From Paludibacteraceae bacterium (GTDB lineage: Bacteria; Bacteroidota; Bacteroidia; Bacteroidales; Paludibacteraceae), in the NCBI GenBank assembly GCA_017384225.1, contig JAFNUD010000009.1, positions 62,001 to 126,000 on the forward strand: DNA of 64,000 nt. The letters are read 5' to 3'. A program made the translations under genes and the position numbers. The notes below the pieces were generated by a model, which was not told the DNA's origin, ran no database searches, and saw nothing but the letters and a program-made list of their open reading frames with translations. Below are positions 8,995-17,307 of this stretch, piece after piece (within the stretch, counting starts at the first letter, position 1; each line of letters begins with the position of its first letter).

Positions 8995-10210
8995 CTATCA
9001 ACATTTGTTTTAACACAACACCTGCCAACTCTGAAAAGAGAGGTGGAATAGCATTGCCTACTTGTGTATATCGTGGTACTTCTAATTTGCGCATCTGACC
9101 ACCCGTGGTGTATTTCTTACGGAATTGATACCAATCTGGGAAAGATTGAATACGAGCACACTCACGAACAGTCATAACGCGAGGTTCACAGTAGTGTAAA
9201 TAATCATCTGGCTGTCCAGTGATAGTAGGAGATACAGTATGAGGATCAAGAACTGTGATACCACGCTGAAGAATTCCCCATGGTTCACGAGCCTTGCCGT
9301 CAATACGTTTGCCCCTAATAGGATATTCCGCTAACAAACGATTGTAACATGCTAATTTTCCTGCAGTATGTTTAGCAAAAGCATGGCTATCGGCAGCATC
9401 ACCCTCTACAAATTGTTCGCCTCGTAGATATTGCTGGTAAGCAGATAAAACAGGGCCATATTTTCCTGCCATAAATCCCTTGCGATCACACGAAGGAGTT
9501 TCCCCGTAGCTCCGCAATAGATCAGAAATAGCCTCCTCTAATGTTGTGGTGATTGATAGATTTTTCTTCTTTAGGAAGGTTTTTCTCTTGTCCTTAAGAA
9601 GAGTCTCAAACTCAGAGGCGCTGCGGTTTAATTCTTTCTGAATTCCAACCAGAATAAAACGCTTGCGACGTTGTGGAACTCCGTACTCCGAGAAGTCAAT
9701 AATATGTGGACACACATCATATCCTAGATTTTGCAGTTCTTCTACAACGATTTGTGAGTATGGACGTGCGTTGTCGTTTTTATTCTTCTTGAAAGCATAT
9801 GTAAAACCTTTTACATTCTCGAAAAGAATCATTTTAGGCTTGACGTGGTCAATAAATCGAATATACGAAAAGACAAGTTGGTTACGAATATCATCAGCCA
9901 CACGTTTTCCTGCCATGGAAAATCCCTGGCATGGAGGACCGCCCGCTACAAGATCAACCTTGCCTTGCAGAGCTTTTAATTGTTCCGAGTATTTTTTAAG
10001 CACCTCATTGATGTCATGTGCTGTTTTTGGCAACCAATCTGGCCAATCAAAGTGCTGTTTGTTCTCTATAAGGTTGTGGCGCAATGTTTCAAATGCGAAC
10101 TCATTTTTCTCTATGGCAAACAAACCGTGCCAGCCTGCCTGATACAAGCCTAAACTAAGTCCTCCGCATCCTGCGAAAAGATCAATAACGGTATGTTTAT
10201 TTTTCTTCAT
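8984..10210 (-). CDS. DNA (cytosine-C5) methyltransferase, first gene of the defence operon
   Basis: A 408-residue Dcm-type enzyme. It has motif I DLFAGCGG (10-17), motif IV GGPPCQGFS with catalytic Cys94, ENVKG (131-135), the motif VIII block GVPQRRKRF, a variable target-recognition region, then PRVMTVRECARIQSFP and TQVGNAIPP (motifs IX and X). I chose the ATG at 10210 because a promoter box lies at 10248-10255, which puts the transcript start near 10240 and excludes an in-frame ATG at 10270. The enzyme methylates cytosines in a recognition site I cannot infer. Its stop overlaps the start of the dual-GHKL gene. Together with the methyltransferase at 1674-3002 it probably provides the protective arm of the system. 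Confidence 0.94.
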   Translation of the reverse strand: MKKNKHTVIDLFAGCGGLSLGLYQAGWHGLFAIEKNEFAFETLRHNLIENKQHFDWPDWLPKTAHDINEVLKKYSEQLKALQGKVDLVAGGPPCQGFSMAGKRVADDIRNQLVFSYIRFIDHVKPKMILFENVKGFTYAFKKNKNDNARPYSQIVVEELQNLGYDVCPHIIDFSEYGVPQRRKRFILVGIQKELNRSASEFETLLKDKRKTFLKKKNLSITTTLEEAISDLLRSYGETPSCDRKGFMAGKYGPVLSAYQQYLRGEQFVEGDAADSHAFAKHTAGKLACYNRLLAEYPIRGKRIDGKAREPWGILQRGITVLDPHTVSPTITGQPDDYLHYCEPRVMTVRECARIQSFPDWYQFRKKYTTGGQMRKLEVPRYTQVGNAIPPLFSELAGVVLKQMLIDAR

Positions 10211-10247
10211 ATTCAGCTTCCCAATTAAAAAGACATATTTTAGCGCA

Positions 10248-10255
10248 CAAAGATA
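10248..10255 (-). promoter_or_regulatory. Bacteroidota-type -7 promoter box of the defence operon
   Basis: TATCTTTG on the minus strand matches TAnnTTTG. It lies 38 nt before the methyltransferase ATG at 10210. No other good box precedes the downstream genes of the island, so the whole run may be one transcript. Confidence 0.7.
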
Positions 10256-10460
10256 CAACTTTTTTTGCATATATGCAAATAAATGGCGAAAAAGTCGCCA
10301 TTTTCTGGTGGAGGGTGTATGGTGTAAAGTGTAAAGGCGCTTGCAGCGCAGTTTAGTGGACGCGCCAAAGGCGCTACAGTTTAGAGGTTAGAGGCGGGGA
10401 ATTCCCGATTCGGGAATAATTAACAAACAAATCAGCTCGGGGACAATAGCTATAGAATCA
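10256..10460. other. Intergenic boundary region of the defence island with short repeats
   Basis: No gene is visible. It contains heptamer-spaced repeats (GGTGTA/AAGTGTA units at about 10313-10340 and TTTAGAGGTTAGAGG at about 10380-10394), GCGC-rich inverted pieces, and a 17-bp palindrome ATTCCCGATTCGGGAAT at 10401-10417 (8-bp arms around one T). The palindrome could be an operator or an old mobile-element end. It marks the edge between the defence operon and ordinary chromosome. Confidence 0.5.
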
Positions 10461-10466
10461 AAAGAA

Positions 10467-10507
10467 AAATCCATATCCTGCAAATTTTGATGCAAAGATA
10501 TGGATTT
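10467..10507 (-). terminator. Intrinsic terminator of the secreted-protein gene
   Basis: Perfect 11-bp arms (10467-10477 and 10497-10507) around a 19-nt loop, followed on the minus strand by TTTTTCTTTT. It lies 25 nt after the stop at 10532 and should insulate that gene from the island. Confidence 0.75.
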
Positions 10508-10531
10508 ATGCGCGGGCGTGAAAAGACAGGG

Positions 10532-11440
10532 CTATTTGACTTTCGTACCTTGGGCTGAATAAATCTTGCCGTCTCGCTCGATAATCAACTTTCCATCTAC
10601 GATACGTTTATTTGCGGAAAGTGATGACAGCCCATCTTTTGCCAGAGACTGAATATCCGTAGGAGCATTCGTTACGTCTTGTACCAGACGCACGCCTTCA
10701 CCATTAGAACGAGCATTGTCGGTATAAATCAAATCGTTGAAGAAACCAACACATCCTGCCGAATAATCCGCTGTAGGGGTAGCAGACCAATACATCACTA
10801 ATTCGCCAAAAGAACCTACATTCGTAGCTCCATAACGGAAGCCGTTTGCAACTAACATGACCGCACCGGCTTCTTCTAACTCCTGCCACTCGTCGGCGTA
10901 ATAGGTGTTGGTGGTCCAATCTGTTGCACCAGGAGTAAAGGATAAACCATTTGGCAACGTCCAATCGTCAGGCAGTAGCACATAACCACGCACGTTGTTC
11001 ACCGTGGCTCTACCACACAGGTTGGTACAATTAGGGCGTAAGTTAAGAACATATGCCCACTCCAAGAAAGTAAGCGTTCTCCACAGGTTGGCAACGTTGC
11101 CTCCGTTGCTAATGGGGTTTGCGCCCCACTCGTAGAACGGATTATAAGCGCTCTCGTTGGTGTTGGTTTTAACCGGATCATTTCCAGTGCCCCAACCAAA
11201 TAAGTCTATCCAGCCGGTATAAGCTGCACTGATGTTTGCATTGCGTGAACCGATTGTATCGTACTGGTTCTTGGCAAATCGCCACGTGTCGGTACTCGCC
11301 TTGTATTGGAGATTTCCTTGCGAGAATATGACTTGCCCGCCTTGTGCGTTGATGGTGAACTTGCCACAAAGAGCACCTTCTGTTGCCCAAATGCTTGCGC
11401 TACAGAGAGCAGCAACGAAAAGAGAGTAAAATTTCTTCAT
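10532..11440 (-). CDS. Secreted protein of a Bacteroidales paralogous family, possible T9SS cargo
   Basis: A 302-residue protein beginning with a signal peptide (MKKFYSLFVAALCSASIWA). The body starts with a block common in Bacteroidales secreted proteins (GKFTINAQGGQVIFSQGNLQ) and is rich in Trp, Asn and Gly with motifs such as WIDLFGWGTGN, suggesting a beta-rich, FISUMP/DUF1566-like fold. The C-terminus (KLIIERDGKIYSAQGTKVK) resembles short type IX secretion sorting tails seen in this order (inference). Function is unknown. I chose the ATG at 11440 over one at 11464 because it begins the signal peptide and sits about 20 nt after a promoter box at 11462-11469. Confidence 0.75.
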   Translation of the reverse strand: MKKFYSLFVAALCSASIWATEGALCGKFTINAQGGQVIFSQGNLQYKASTDTWRFAKNQYDTIGSRNANISAAYTGWIDLFGWGTGNDPVKTNTNESAYNPFYEWGANPISNGGNVANLWRTLTFLEWAYVLNLRPNCTNLCGRATVNNVRGYVLLPDDWTLPNGLSFTPGATDWTTNTYYADEWQELEEAGAVMLVANGFRYGATNVGSFGELVMYWSATPTADYSAGCVGFFNDLIYTDNARSNGEGVRLVQDVTNAPTDIQSLAKDGLSSLSANKRIVDGKLIIERDGKIYSAQGTKVK

Positions 11441-11461
11441 ATCAAAAACAATTTTGCGCTG

Positions 11462-11469
11462 CAAAATTA
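11462..11469 (-). promoter_or_regulatory. -7 promoter box of the secreted-protein gene
   Basis: TAATTTTG on the minus strand (TAnnTTTG), 21 nt before the ATG at 11440, followed by GCAGC as in other promoters of this window. Confidence 0.65.
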
Positions 11470-11729
11470 CTCAAAAAATTTGGATTGAGCAATTTTGTTA
11501 AAGATAATCAACCTAAAAAAAGTATTTTGTAAGCTTTTCGCTACAAAAATACCTCCATGCCGTTGATGGAATAGATGCAAACCTGCAGGCACGTCCGCAG
11601 GAGCCACCGGAGATGTGAATAAGTTCATACTTACACTATTTTATGGAAATTATATAGAATAGCACATCTGAGAATTGGGCGTTATTAGGCTTCATTGGAC
11701 TTTTATCGAAGGTATGGGTGATAAGCAAA
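11470..11729. other. Intergenic region without a gene
   Basis: No open frame with coding character was seen. A hairpin-like pair GTATTTTGTA / TACAAAAATAC lies at 11522-11552, and a GC-rich stretch at 11560-11615. Nothing else recognisable. Confidence 0.5.
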
Positions 11730-11755
11730 TCGCCAGCGCTGATGAGCACTGGCGA
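11730..11755 (-). terminator. Probable terminator of malQ
   Basis: TCGCCAG (11730-11736) pairs with CTGGCGA (11749-11755), with partial extra pairing in the loop, 25 nt after the malQ stop. The following T-run on the minus strand is weak (TTTGCTTATC). Confidence 0.5.
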
Positions 11756-11779
11756 TTGATGCATTATGATATAGAACTA

Positions 11780-14386
11780 TTATCTCACTTGGGTGAGGGA
11801 GCGAACATGAGCGTTGAAGGCGTCCTTCTTGAGCAAGTCCTCGAGGGTGAGGTGCATGCGGTAGTTCCAGAAATGCTCTGGGTTAGAAGGTAAGTTGATA
11901 CGCTCAGCGTGTTGGTCAGCCAAACGAATATCACCATCAATAGCAAACCAATCTTGCAATGGGAGAATCACCCACATTGCTGGGCTATACATGTGCTGAT
12001 TAACGATGAATTCGGCAATTTCTGGTGTCATCTCCTGTGGAGCTTCACCCCACCAACCCATCTGCTCGTTGTAGAACTTCTGAGTGACTTGGCGGTCCTC
12101 CTCCCACCAAGCACGAACAGGGTTCATGTCGTGGGTACCGATGGTACAAACGCTATGGTAAGGAGCGTCCGCTGGGTGAGCGAAAGCTACGGTTGGGTCC
12201 TTAGGCATGCGTTGGATCTCGAGCGAGAGGATCTGCAATTGGTTCATGACATCAGGCACACATGATGGCACCATACCGAGGTCCTCGCCGCAGCAGAGCA
12301 TGTCGGTAGAAGCGATGAGTGTAGGCAACTTCTTGAGTGCAGACTCGCGCCAGAAAGAAGTGTGGCGGTGGTAGAAGTAGTCGTTGTGGATGTCAGCCAA
12401 GAGTTGGCGTTGGTCGGCATAGAGCTCTTGGTAGTTGTGTGACTGGTAGAGCGCGATGCGTGGGTGGAGCATCGATGGGTTCTTCTGGTCACGCACGAAG
12501 AGCACCTCGCAATGGAGATACAAGAGTCCGTTGAGGACATTGTCGATATTGCAGTTGTTCTCGTGAGCAGCACGGTTCTCAGGGTTGAGGAAGAACTGTT
12601 GCACCTTGCGTTGGGTGTTGAGATGCTCAGGGAAGAAGTAGATATATCCGTCGTTGGTAAGGAGGAAATTGTTCTTCACATACTCGGTATCGTAGCCGAA
12701 GGTGTCGCCAAGGAAGTTAGCACGGATATATGGCTTGGTGAGGCGATCCTCATCGAGCTTCACGCCCATGTTCCAGAGGTCTTGGAGCGAATAAGGCATA
12801 GCAGGAGAGAAGTGACCGCAGAGGCCCCAAACATCCGATTTACGCATTTGCCAGATACGGAAGAAGCCAAGGATATGGTCCACACGATAAGCGTCGAAGT
12901 AGTCCGCCATCTTGGTGAAACGGAACTTCCACCATTGGTAGTCGTCTTGAGCCATGACATCCCAGTTGTAGGTAGGGAAGCCCCAGTTCTGACCACGTGC
13001 ATCGAAGTCATCAGGTGGTGCACCTGCCGAAGCAGAGAGGTTGAAGAGGTGTGGGTCGGTGCTGGCGTCCACAGAGTCAGGAGAGATACCGATAGGAATA
13101 TCGCCCTTGAATGCCACGCCTACAGAGTGTGCGTAGTCCACCGCCTCACGGAGCTGTTTGTCCGCATGGAACTGGAGGTAGCAGTAGAAGTCCTTAGGTT
13201 GTTTGTCGCGTTTAGAGAGGAACTCTGCGTAAGGCAAGAGCCAGCCCTCGTTGGCAGCGAGGAAAGTCTTATACTCGTCAGAAGCGAAGAGAGTAGCTTT
13301 GTCGGCCTTGTAGAGGGACTTGAAGTACTTCATCTTCTCGTCGTAAACGCATTGGTAGTCTGCGATGGTCTTGGCGTTGAACTCCTCCTGTGTCTTGCGA
13401 TACTTCTTGAGTTGGGTAGGAGTGAGGGTGCCCATCTTCTCGATATTGAGGTAGATTGGGTGGAGTGCGAAGACGCTAACTGCGTTGTAAGGATATGAGT
13501 CGAGGTTGTTGTGACGGAGGGTAGTGTCGTTGATTGGGAGGGTTTGGATCATCTTTTGACCTGTGAGTACAGCCCAATCTGCGAGGAGCTTGAGGTCTTG
13601 GAACTCACCAATACCGAAGCCATTCTCAGAGCGGAGAGAGAAGACAGGTACAGCTACGCCAGCACCTTTCCAGTTGGCTTGGGTGTAGCGGAAAGGAGAG
13701 TCGGAGATGACATAGTGCTTAGCACGTTGTACATCCCAGATCTTGCGGTTCTCACCCCACTCCATGTCCACGATGTCGCCAGACTTGAGGTCGTAGATAA
13801 CATACTTGTACTCCACTACAGAGCCGAGTTTAGCGTGGAAAGTGACGGTCCATTCGGGGTTGTAGTTATGGATATTGGCGATAGGCAATTGGCTATTGGT
13901 CATAGGGAGTTTTTTGGTACGATCCCATTCGCCGAGAGCGGCGATATTACCCATGATAGCTACACCCTGATGACGCTCAAGGCGAGGTACAGAGACCTTG
14001 AGGGTGATGTTGCCAGTAGCTTTCTTAGCGGCTACAGGCGCACGATGTGCGAAGAGTACTTGACTGAAGACCTTAGAAGCGAAGAGCGATTGAGATTTGT
14101 CTTGCCAGAGGTCGCGTAGCACGATGTTGCCAGGTTGGCACTCGAGAAGGTGAGGCATAGACTCGCGGCGGAGAATATTGCCTTGTTCGTCGAGGACTAC
14201 ATAGCAATAAGAGATGTACTTATGGATGTCGCTGAGTGTGACTTGAGCCGACCACTCAGAGTTGCCGTGACAGTCCATAGGAAGAGTCACAGGCGATGCG
14301 GTAGTGATGTCCGCATCCGCAGCGTAGAGAACAGCAAGCTGTTGTCCCCATTGCGCTTGGTAGTTGATTGTGAAATGAAGTGTCAT
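11780..14386 (-). CDS. malQ: 4-alpha-glucanotransferase (GH77, amylomaltase) with N-terminal starch-binding domains
   Basis: An 868-residue protein, the size of Bacteroides MalQ. Two CBM20-like starch-binding domains occupy roughly residues 1-110 and 125-225 (for example AIMGNIAALGEWD). The GH77 barrel follows with the nucleophile region YFDAYRVDHILGFFR, the acid/base region CCGEDLGMVPSCVPDVM and the THDMNPVRAWWEEDR motif. It transfers alpha-1,4-glucan segments during maltodextrin and glycogen metabolism in the cytoplasm. It lies 57 bp after the membrane-protein gene at 14444-15379 and is probably transcribed with it. Its G+C is higher than its surroundings, which fits high expression. It appears complete, with no missing catalytic residue. 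Confidence 0.95.
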   Translation of the reverse strand: MTLHFTINYQAQWGQQLAVLYAADADITTASPVTLPMDCHGNSEWSAQVTLSDIHKYISYCYVVLDEQGNILRRESMPHLLECQPGNIVLRDLWQDKSQSLFASKVFSQVLFAHRAPVAAKKATGNITLKVSVPRLERHQGVAIMGNIAALGEWDRTKKLPMTNSQLPIANIHNYNPEWTVTFHAKLGSVVEYKYVIYDLKSGDIVDMEWGENRKIWDVQRAKHYVISDSPFRYTQANWKGAGVAVPVFSLRSENGFGIGEFQDLKLLADWAVLTGQKMIQTLPINDTTLRHNNLDSYPYNAVSVFALHPIYLNIEKMGTLTPTQLKKYRKTQEEFNAKTIADYQCVYDEKMKYFKSLYKADKATLFASDEYKTFLAANEGWLLPYAEFLSKRDKQPKDFYCYLQFHADKQLREAVDYAHSVGVAFKGDIPIGISPDSVDASTDPHLFNLSASAGAPPDDFDARGQNWGFPTYNWDVMAQDDYQWWKFRFTKMADYFDAYRVDHILGFFRIWQMRKSDVWGLCGHFSPAMPYSLQDLWNMGVKLDEDRLTKPYIRANFLGDTFGYDTEYVKNNFLLTNDGYIYFFPEHLNTQRKVQQFFLNPENRAAHENNCNIDNVLNGLLYLHCEVLFVRDQKNPSMLHPRIALYQSHNYQELYADQRQLLADIHNDYFYHRHTSFWRESALKKLPTLIASTDMLCCGEDLGMVPSCVPDVMNQLQILSLEIQRMPKDPTVAFAHPADAPYHSVCTIGTHDMNPVRAWWEEDRQVTQKFYNEQMGWWGEAPQEMTPEIAEFIVNQHMYSPAMWVILPLQDWFAIDGDIRLADQHAERINLPSNPEHFWNYRMHLTLEDLLKKDAFNAHVRSLTQVR

Positions 14387-14443
14387 ATTTATAAAAGTTT
14401 TAAGGGTTTCAAAGTTTCACGCAGCAAGGCTGCTTGTTTCAAA

Positions 14444-15379
14444 TTATTTGGTTTTGCCGTTGCGGTATAGGATGGAGCCGATGAGCATAGGCAAAACCGT
14501 ATTAATGAGCCAGATGAGCAGGACTGCCAAAGCGATACCAGCTGTGTTCTGACTGAAAACGCCAAAAATAATTAGCGACCAACTGCCACGAATTGCAATA
14601 TTGAGCGCTGGGAGAGAAGGAAAAATAGCCACCACCATGTAGTAGAACGGAATGGCAATCATATATTGCACCGAAGTCATATCCACACCACAGAAATGCA
14701 AAGTAAGTGCCAACTGAAGTGCCCAAATAGCATAACGAAGCATTGACCACGCAATAGTCTTCATGAACAGCGGATATGACATATGCGACAAAGCTGCGGA
14801 AAGCTGCTGCATTTGGGCGTTCTTCCACTCACGTCGTGAGAGATAGCGCACAAGGTGAGGCAAGAAACTCAACATCAAGACCAACACAATAAACGCAATA
14901 GCGAAATACTGCATTGGGATATTCGGATTATAACTGATAAAAAGCCATGTGGCAGGCACGCCGAATATAAGTTCCACTACGAGCAAAGCAATAGTACCTA
15001 CAAGACCTACACCAACAGCTGCGGAGAAATTGCTTTTATTCTTGAGGAGCATCGCTCGAGCAGGATAGTCGCCTGCATGGTAAGGCGTGATAAAGGCACC
15101 TACATAACCATAATAAACCTGACGCTGTGCGCCCCAGATAGTCATGGGTTCGGTCTTGCGAAGCAGCAAACGCCATTTGCCTGCTTCTGCAATTACATTA
15201 AAAGGCATAAGCAAAACGATAGCAATGAGCGTAAACCAAAGACCTATATCAGCAGTCTGGAAAGCCGTAAGAAAAGATGAATAATCATCGAAAATAGTGA
15301 GGCGATAAACCAAATAACCATACGCTGCAAGGATAAGCAGCGTATTAAAAATACGGAGGTATGATTTATTCTGTTTCAT
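14444..15379 (-). CDS. Lysylphosphatidylglycerol synthase TM-region (UPF0104) family membrane protein
   Basis: A 311-residue integral membrane protein with about eight hydrophobic segments and the motif GAFITPYHAGDYPARAML, which matches the PG...G core of the family. It lacks the C-terminal aminoacyltransferase domain of MprF, so it is the stand-alone transmembrane type, often linked to lipid or glycolipid handling; the substrate is unknown. The ATG at 15379 is chosen because the promoter box at 15389-15396 leaves no room for the upstream ATG at 15490. It shares a short divergent promoter region with the gene at 15465. Confidence 0.8.
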   Translation of the reverse strand: MKQNKSYLRIFNTLLILAAYGYLVYRLTIFDDYSSFLTAFQTADIGLWFTLIAIVLLMPFNVIAEAGKWRLLLRKTEPMTIWGAQRQVYYGYVGAFITPYHAGDYPARAMLLKNKSNFSAAVGVGLVGTIALLVVELIFGVPATWLFISYNPNIPMQYFAIAFIVLVLMLSFLPHLVRYLSRREWKNAQMQQLSAALSHMSYPLFMKTIAWSMLRYAIWALQLALTLHFCGVDMTSVQYMIAIPFYYMVVAIFPSLPALNIAIRGSWSLIIFGVFSQNTAGIALAVLLIWLINTVLPMLIGSILYRNGKTK

Positions 15380-15388
15380 TTTCGGCTG

Positions 15389-15396
15389 CAAAGATA
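15389..15396 (-). promoter_or_regulatory. -7 promoter box for the UPF0104-malQ unit
   Basis: TATCTTTG on the minus strand, 10 nt before the ATG at 15379, so the leader is very short or absent. Confidence 0.6.
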
Positions 15397-15448
15397 GTGA
15401 AAAAATATGTATTAGACAAATTTTTTTGAGTATGTCGTAATTTTTTCG

Positions 15449-15456
15449 TACTTTTG
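15449..15456 (+). promoter_or_regulatory. -7 promoter box for the HHH/beta-barrel gene
   Basis: TACTTTTG followed by CAG, 9 nt before the ATG at 15465. It is divergent to the box at 15389-15396. Confidence 0.65.
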
Positions 15457-15464
15457 CAGTCGAA

Positions 15465-17282
15465 ATGAACAAGATAGGACGAATAATCATGTGCTTTTGG
15501 TTGTGTGTGGCGATGGCTGCACATGGACAATATATTGGTGTAGAAAATGTGCTGGAAGATATCTTTAATCAACTCTCCGAAGATTCCGATTGCCCCTATG
15601 AAGATATAGAAGAAGAACTATTGAACATAGCGGAGAATCCAATGGATTTGAACGAAGTAAAACAGGAAGATTTAAGCCGATTGATATTTCTGAGTGACGA
15701 ACAAATTGATGCTATATTAATGTATCAGTATGAGCATGGTTTTAAAGAAATTTATGAACTGCAACTTATTGATTGTCTAAAGGATTATGAGATACGGAAT
15801 TTGTTGCCATTTGTGAAGGTGGATGCGAAAAGCGACAGGTTAGAGGCGAAAGGAAAGGATATATATTTTAGGGAAGTATTTCATTACGCAAAGCACGAAA
15901 TGACATTAAGAGTGGATGCGCGGAATATAGAGGACTTTGACGGTGATCCGATATACAGCAAGTTGAGATACAGATTTAACTATCAAAATCGTGTACAAGC
16001 AGGTGTGACAGCTATGATGGCTATTGGCGATGGGCAGTTGGCTTTGAGCGAAAGATGGGATTATGGTGGATATGTGCAGCTCAAAGATATTGGTCCGATA
16101 AAAACAATCGTAGCAGGCAATTATCAGGCGAATTTTGGCTACGGATTGGTGGTCGGTAGCCCATTCAAACGAGGCAAAAGTGCGTATATTCAGTCCACAG
16201 CAACGACGGACGAAGGACTAAAGAAATTTAGTTCGGTAGGCGATAGTTACAACTATTTTCACGGTGTGGGCGCTACAGCAAGGATAAAATGGGCAGATGT
16301 GAGTGCATTCTACTCGCTACGGGAAGATCAGAAAACGGAAGCATGGCAGCATGTGATGGGCGTAAATATTACAGCAAGATGGAAGAAGTTGAAAGTAGGA
16401 GTGACGGGGATTGAGGCAATGAGACGAGAGACGAAAGGCGATGAGGCTATTAGGCAAGAAAATAAGGGAGCAATAGGAGCGAATGTGCGGTATAACTGGG
16501 GCAAGGTCGATGTATGGGGCGAAGTGGCCGCTTCGCATACAGAACAATGGAGTTGGGGAACTATAATGGGACTAAGAGTAAATCCAATTAGCGACCTCAA
16601 TTTGGTGGCAATCTATCGCTACTATTCGCCCGAATATGATAATATATACGCCAATGCATTGTCATCTAAAACAAGAGTTTATGATGAGCATGGTGGATAT
16701 TTTGGAGTTGAGTTTAATAGATTGAAAAACTGGCAGTTGTCGGTTTTTTGTGATATTTGGAAAGAGGGATATGAAACAATTGCACAAGCAGATTTTGTAC
16801 CAAAAAAAGACTACAAAATGCATATGCGTTTGCGTGCCAAAAAGAAGAACGAGATAAACACTTATTCTGCACGGTGGAATACAATATGGGACTTAGGATC
16901 ATGGAAACTGAAGACACAAGCGGATGGGAATATGGTATATACTAAAGAGAAGTGGAGCTATGGCTGGTCGTTGTTTCAAGACATAGAGTATCATTTCGCT
17001 GATGTGCCTATCGTACTGCAACTGCGAGCACAAGCGTTTAACGCCAAGGAGTGGAACAACAGGGTGTATATTTACGAGAACGATGTGCTATATGCATATG
17101 CAATACCTTTCGTATATGGTATAGGTGGACGATTCTGGTTGAATGCGCGGTACAAAATCAATGATACATTCTCCGTATATCTGCGTGTGAGCGAAACAGT
17201 ATATCAAAATGCATGGGCAATAGAACATGATAAAAAAAGCACTCGCACAGATGTGCATGCGCTATTAAGGGTGAAGTTGTAA
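15465..17282 (+). CDS. Secreted helix-hairpin-helix / outer-membrane beta-barrel protein
   Basis: A 605-residue protein with an N-terminal signal peptide (cleavage near AAHG-QY). Residues 30-120 carry ComEA-like helix-hairpin-helix repeats (for example LIFLSDEQIDAILMYQYEHG). The rest is alternating amphipathic strands rich in Tyr, Trp and Arg, ending with VHALLRVKL, the layout of an outer-membrane barrel. The family is frequent and uncharacterised in Bacteroidota. A role in DNA binding at the cell surface is possible from the HHH domain, but the same fold is also used for protein contacts. It is monocistronic: the next gene is convergent and ends 26 bp away. Confidence 0.75.
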   Translation: MNKIGRIIMCFWLCVAMAAHGQYIGVENVLEDIFNQLSEDSDCPYEDIEEELLNIAENPMDLNEVKQEDLSRLIFLSDEQIDAILMYQYEHGFKEIYELQLIDCLKDYEIRNLLPFVKVDAKSDRLEAKGKDIYFREVFHYAKHEMTLRVDARNIEDFDGDPIYSKLRYRFNYQNRVQAGVTAMMAIGDGQLALSERWDYGGYVQLKDIGPIKTIVAGNYQANFGYGLVVGSPFKRGKSAYIQSTATTDEGLKKFSSVGDSYNYFHGVGATARIKWADVSAFYSLREDQKTEAWQHVMGVNITARWKKLKVGVTGIEAMRRETKGDEAIRQENKGAIGANVRYNWGKVDVWGEVAASHTEQWSWGTIMGLRVNPISDLNLVAIYRYYSPEYDNIYANALSSKTRVYDEHGGYFGVEFNRLKNWQLSVFCDIWKEGYETIAQADFVPKKDYKMHMRLRAKKKNEINTYSARWNTIWDLGSWKLKTQADGNMVYTKEKWSYGWSLFQDIEYHFADVPIVLQLRAQAFNAKEWNNRVYIYENDVLYAYAIPFVYGIGGRFWLNARYKINDTFSVYLRVSETVYQNAWAIEHDKKSTRTDVHALLRVKL

Positions 17283-17302
17283 GGTGTAAAGTGTAAAGGA
17301 GA
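17282..17302. repeat. Short heptamer repeat between convergent genes
   Basis: Two to three units of GGTGTAA/AGTGTAA with 7-nt period. The same unit occurs at 10313-10340 and 17603-17637. Confidence 0.6.
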
Positions 17303-17307
17303 GGATA

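Noticed and set aside
9663..10142. 159-codon plus-strand frame opposite the first methyltransferase
   Set aside because: Overlaps conserved methyltransferase motifs on the other strand and has no recognisable product.
12464..13498. 344-codon plus-strand frame opposite malQ, with 202 more codons at 13511-14119
   Set aside because: Shadow of the high-G+C malQ gene; the composition (repeated EV/LV) is not that of a real protein and malQ is intact.
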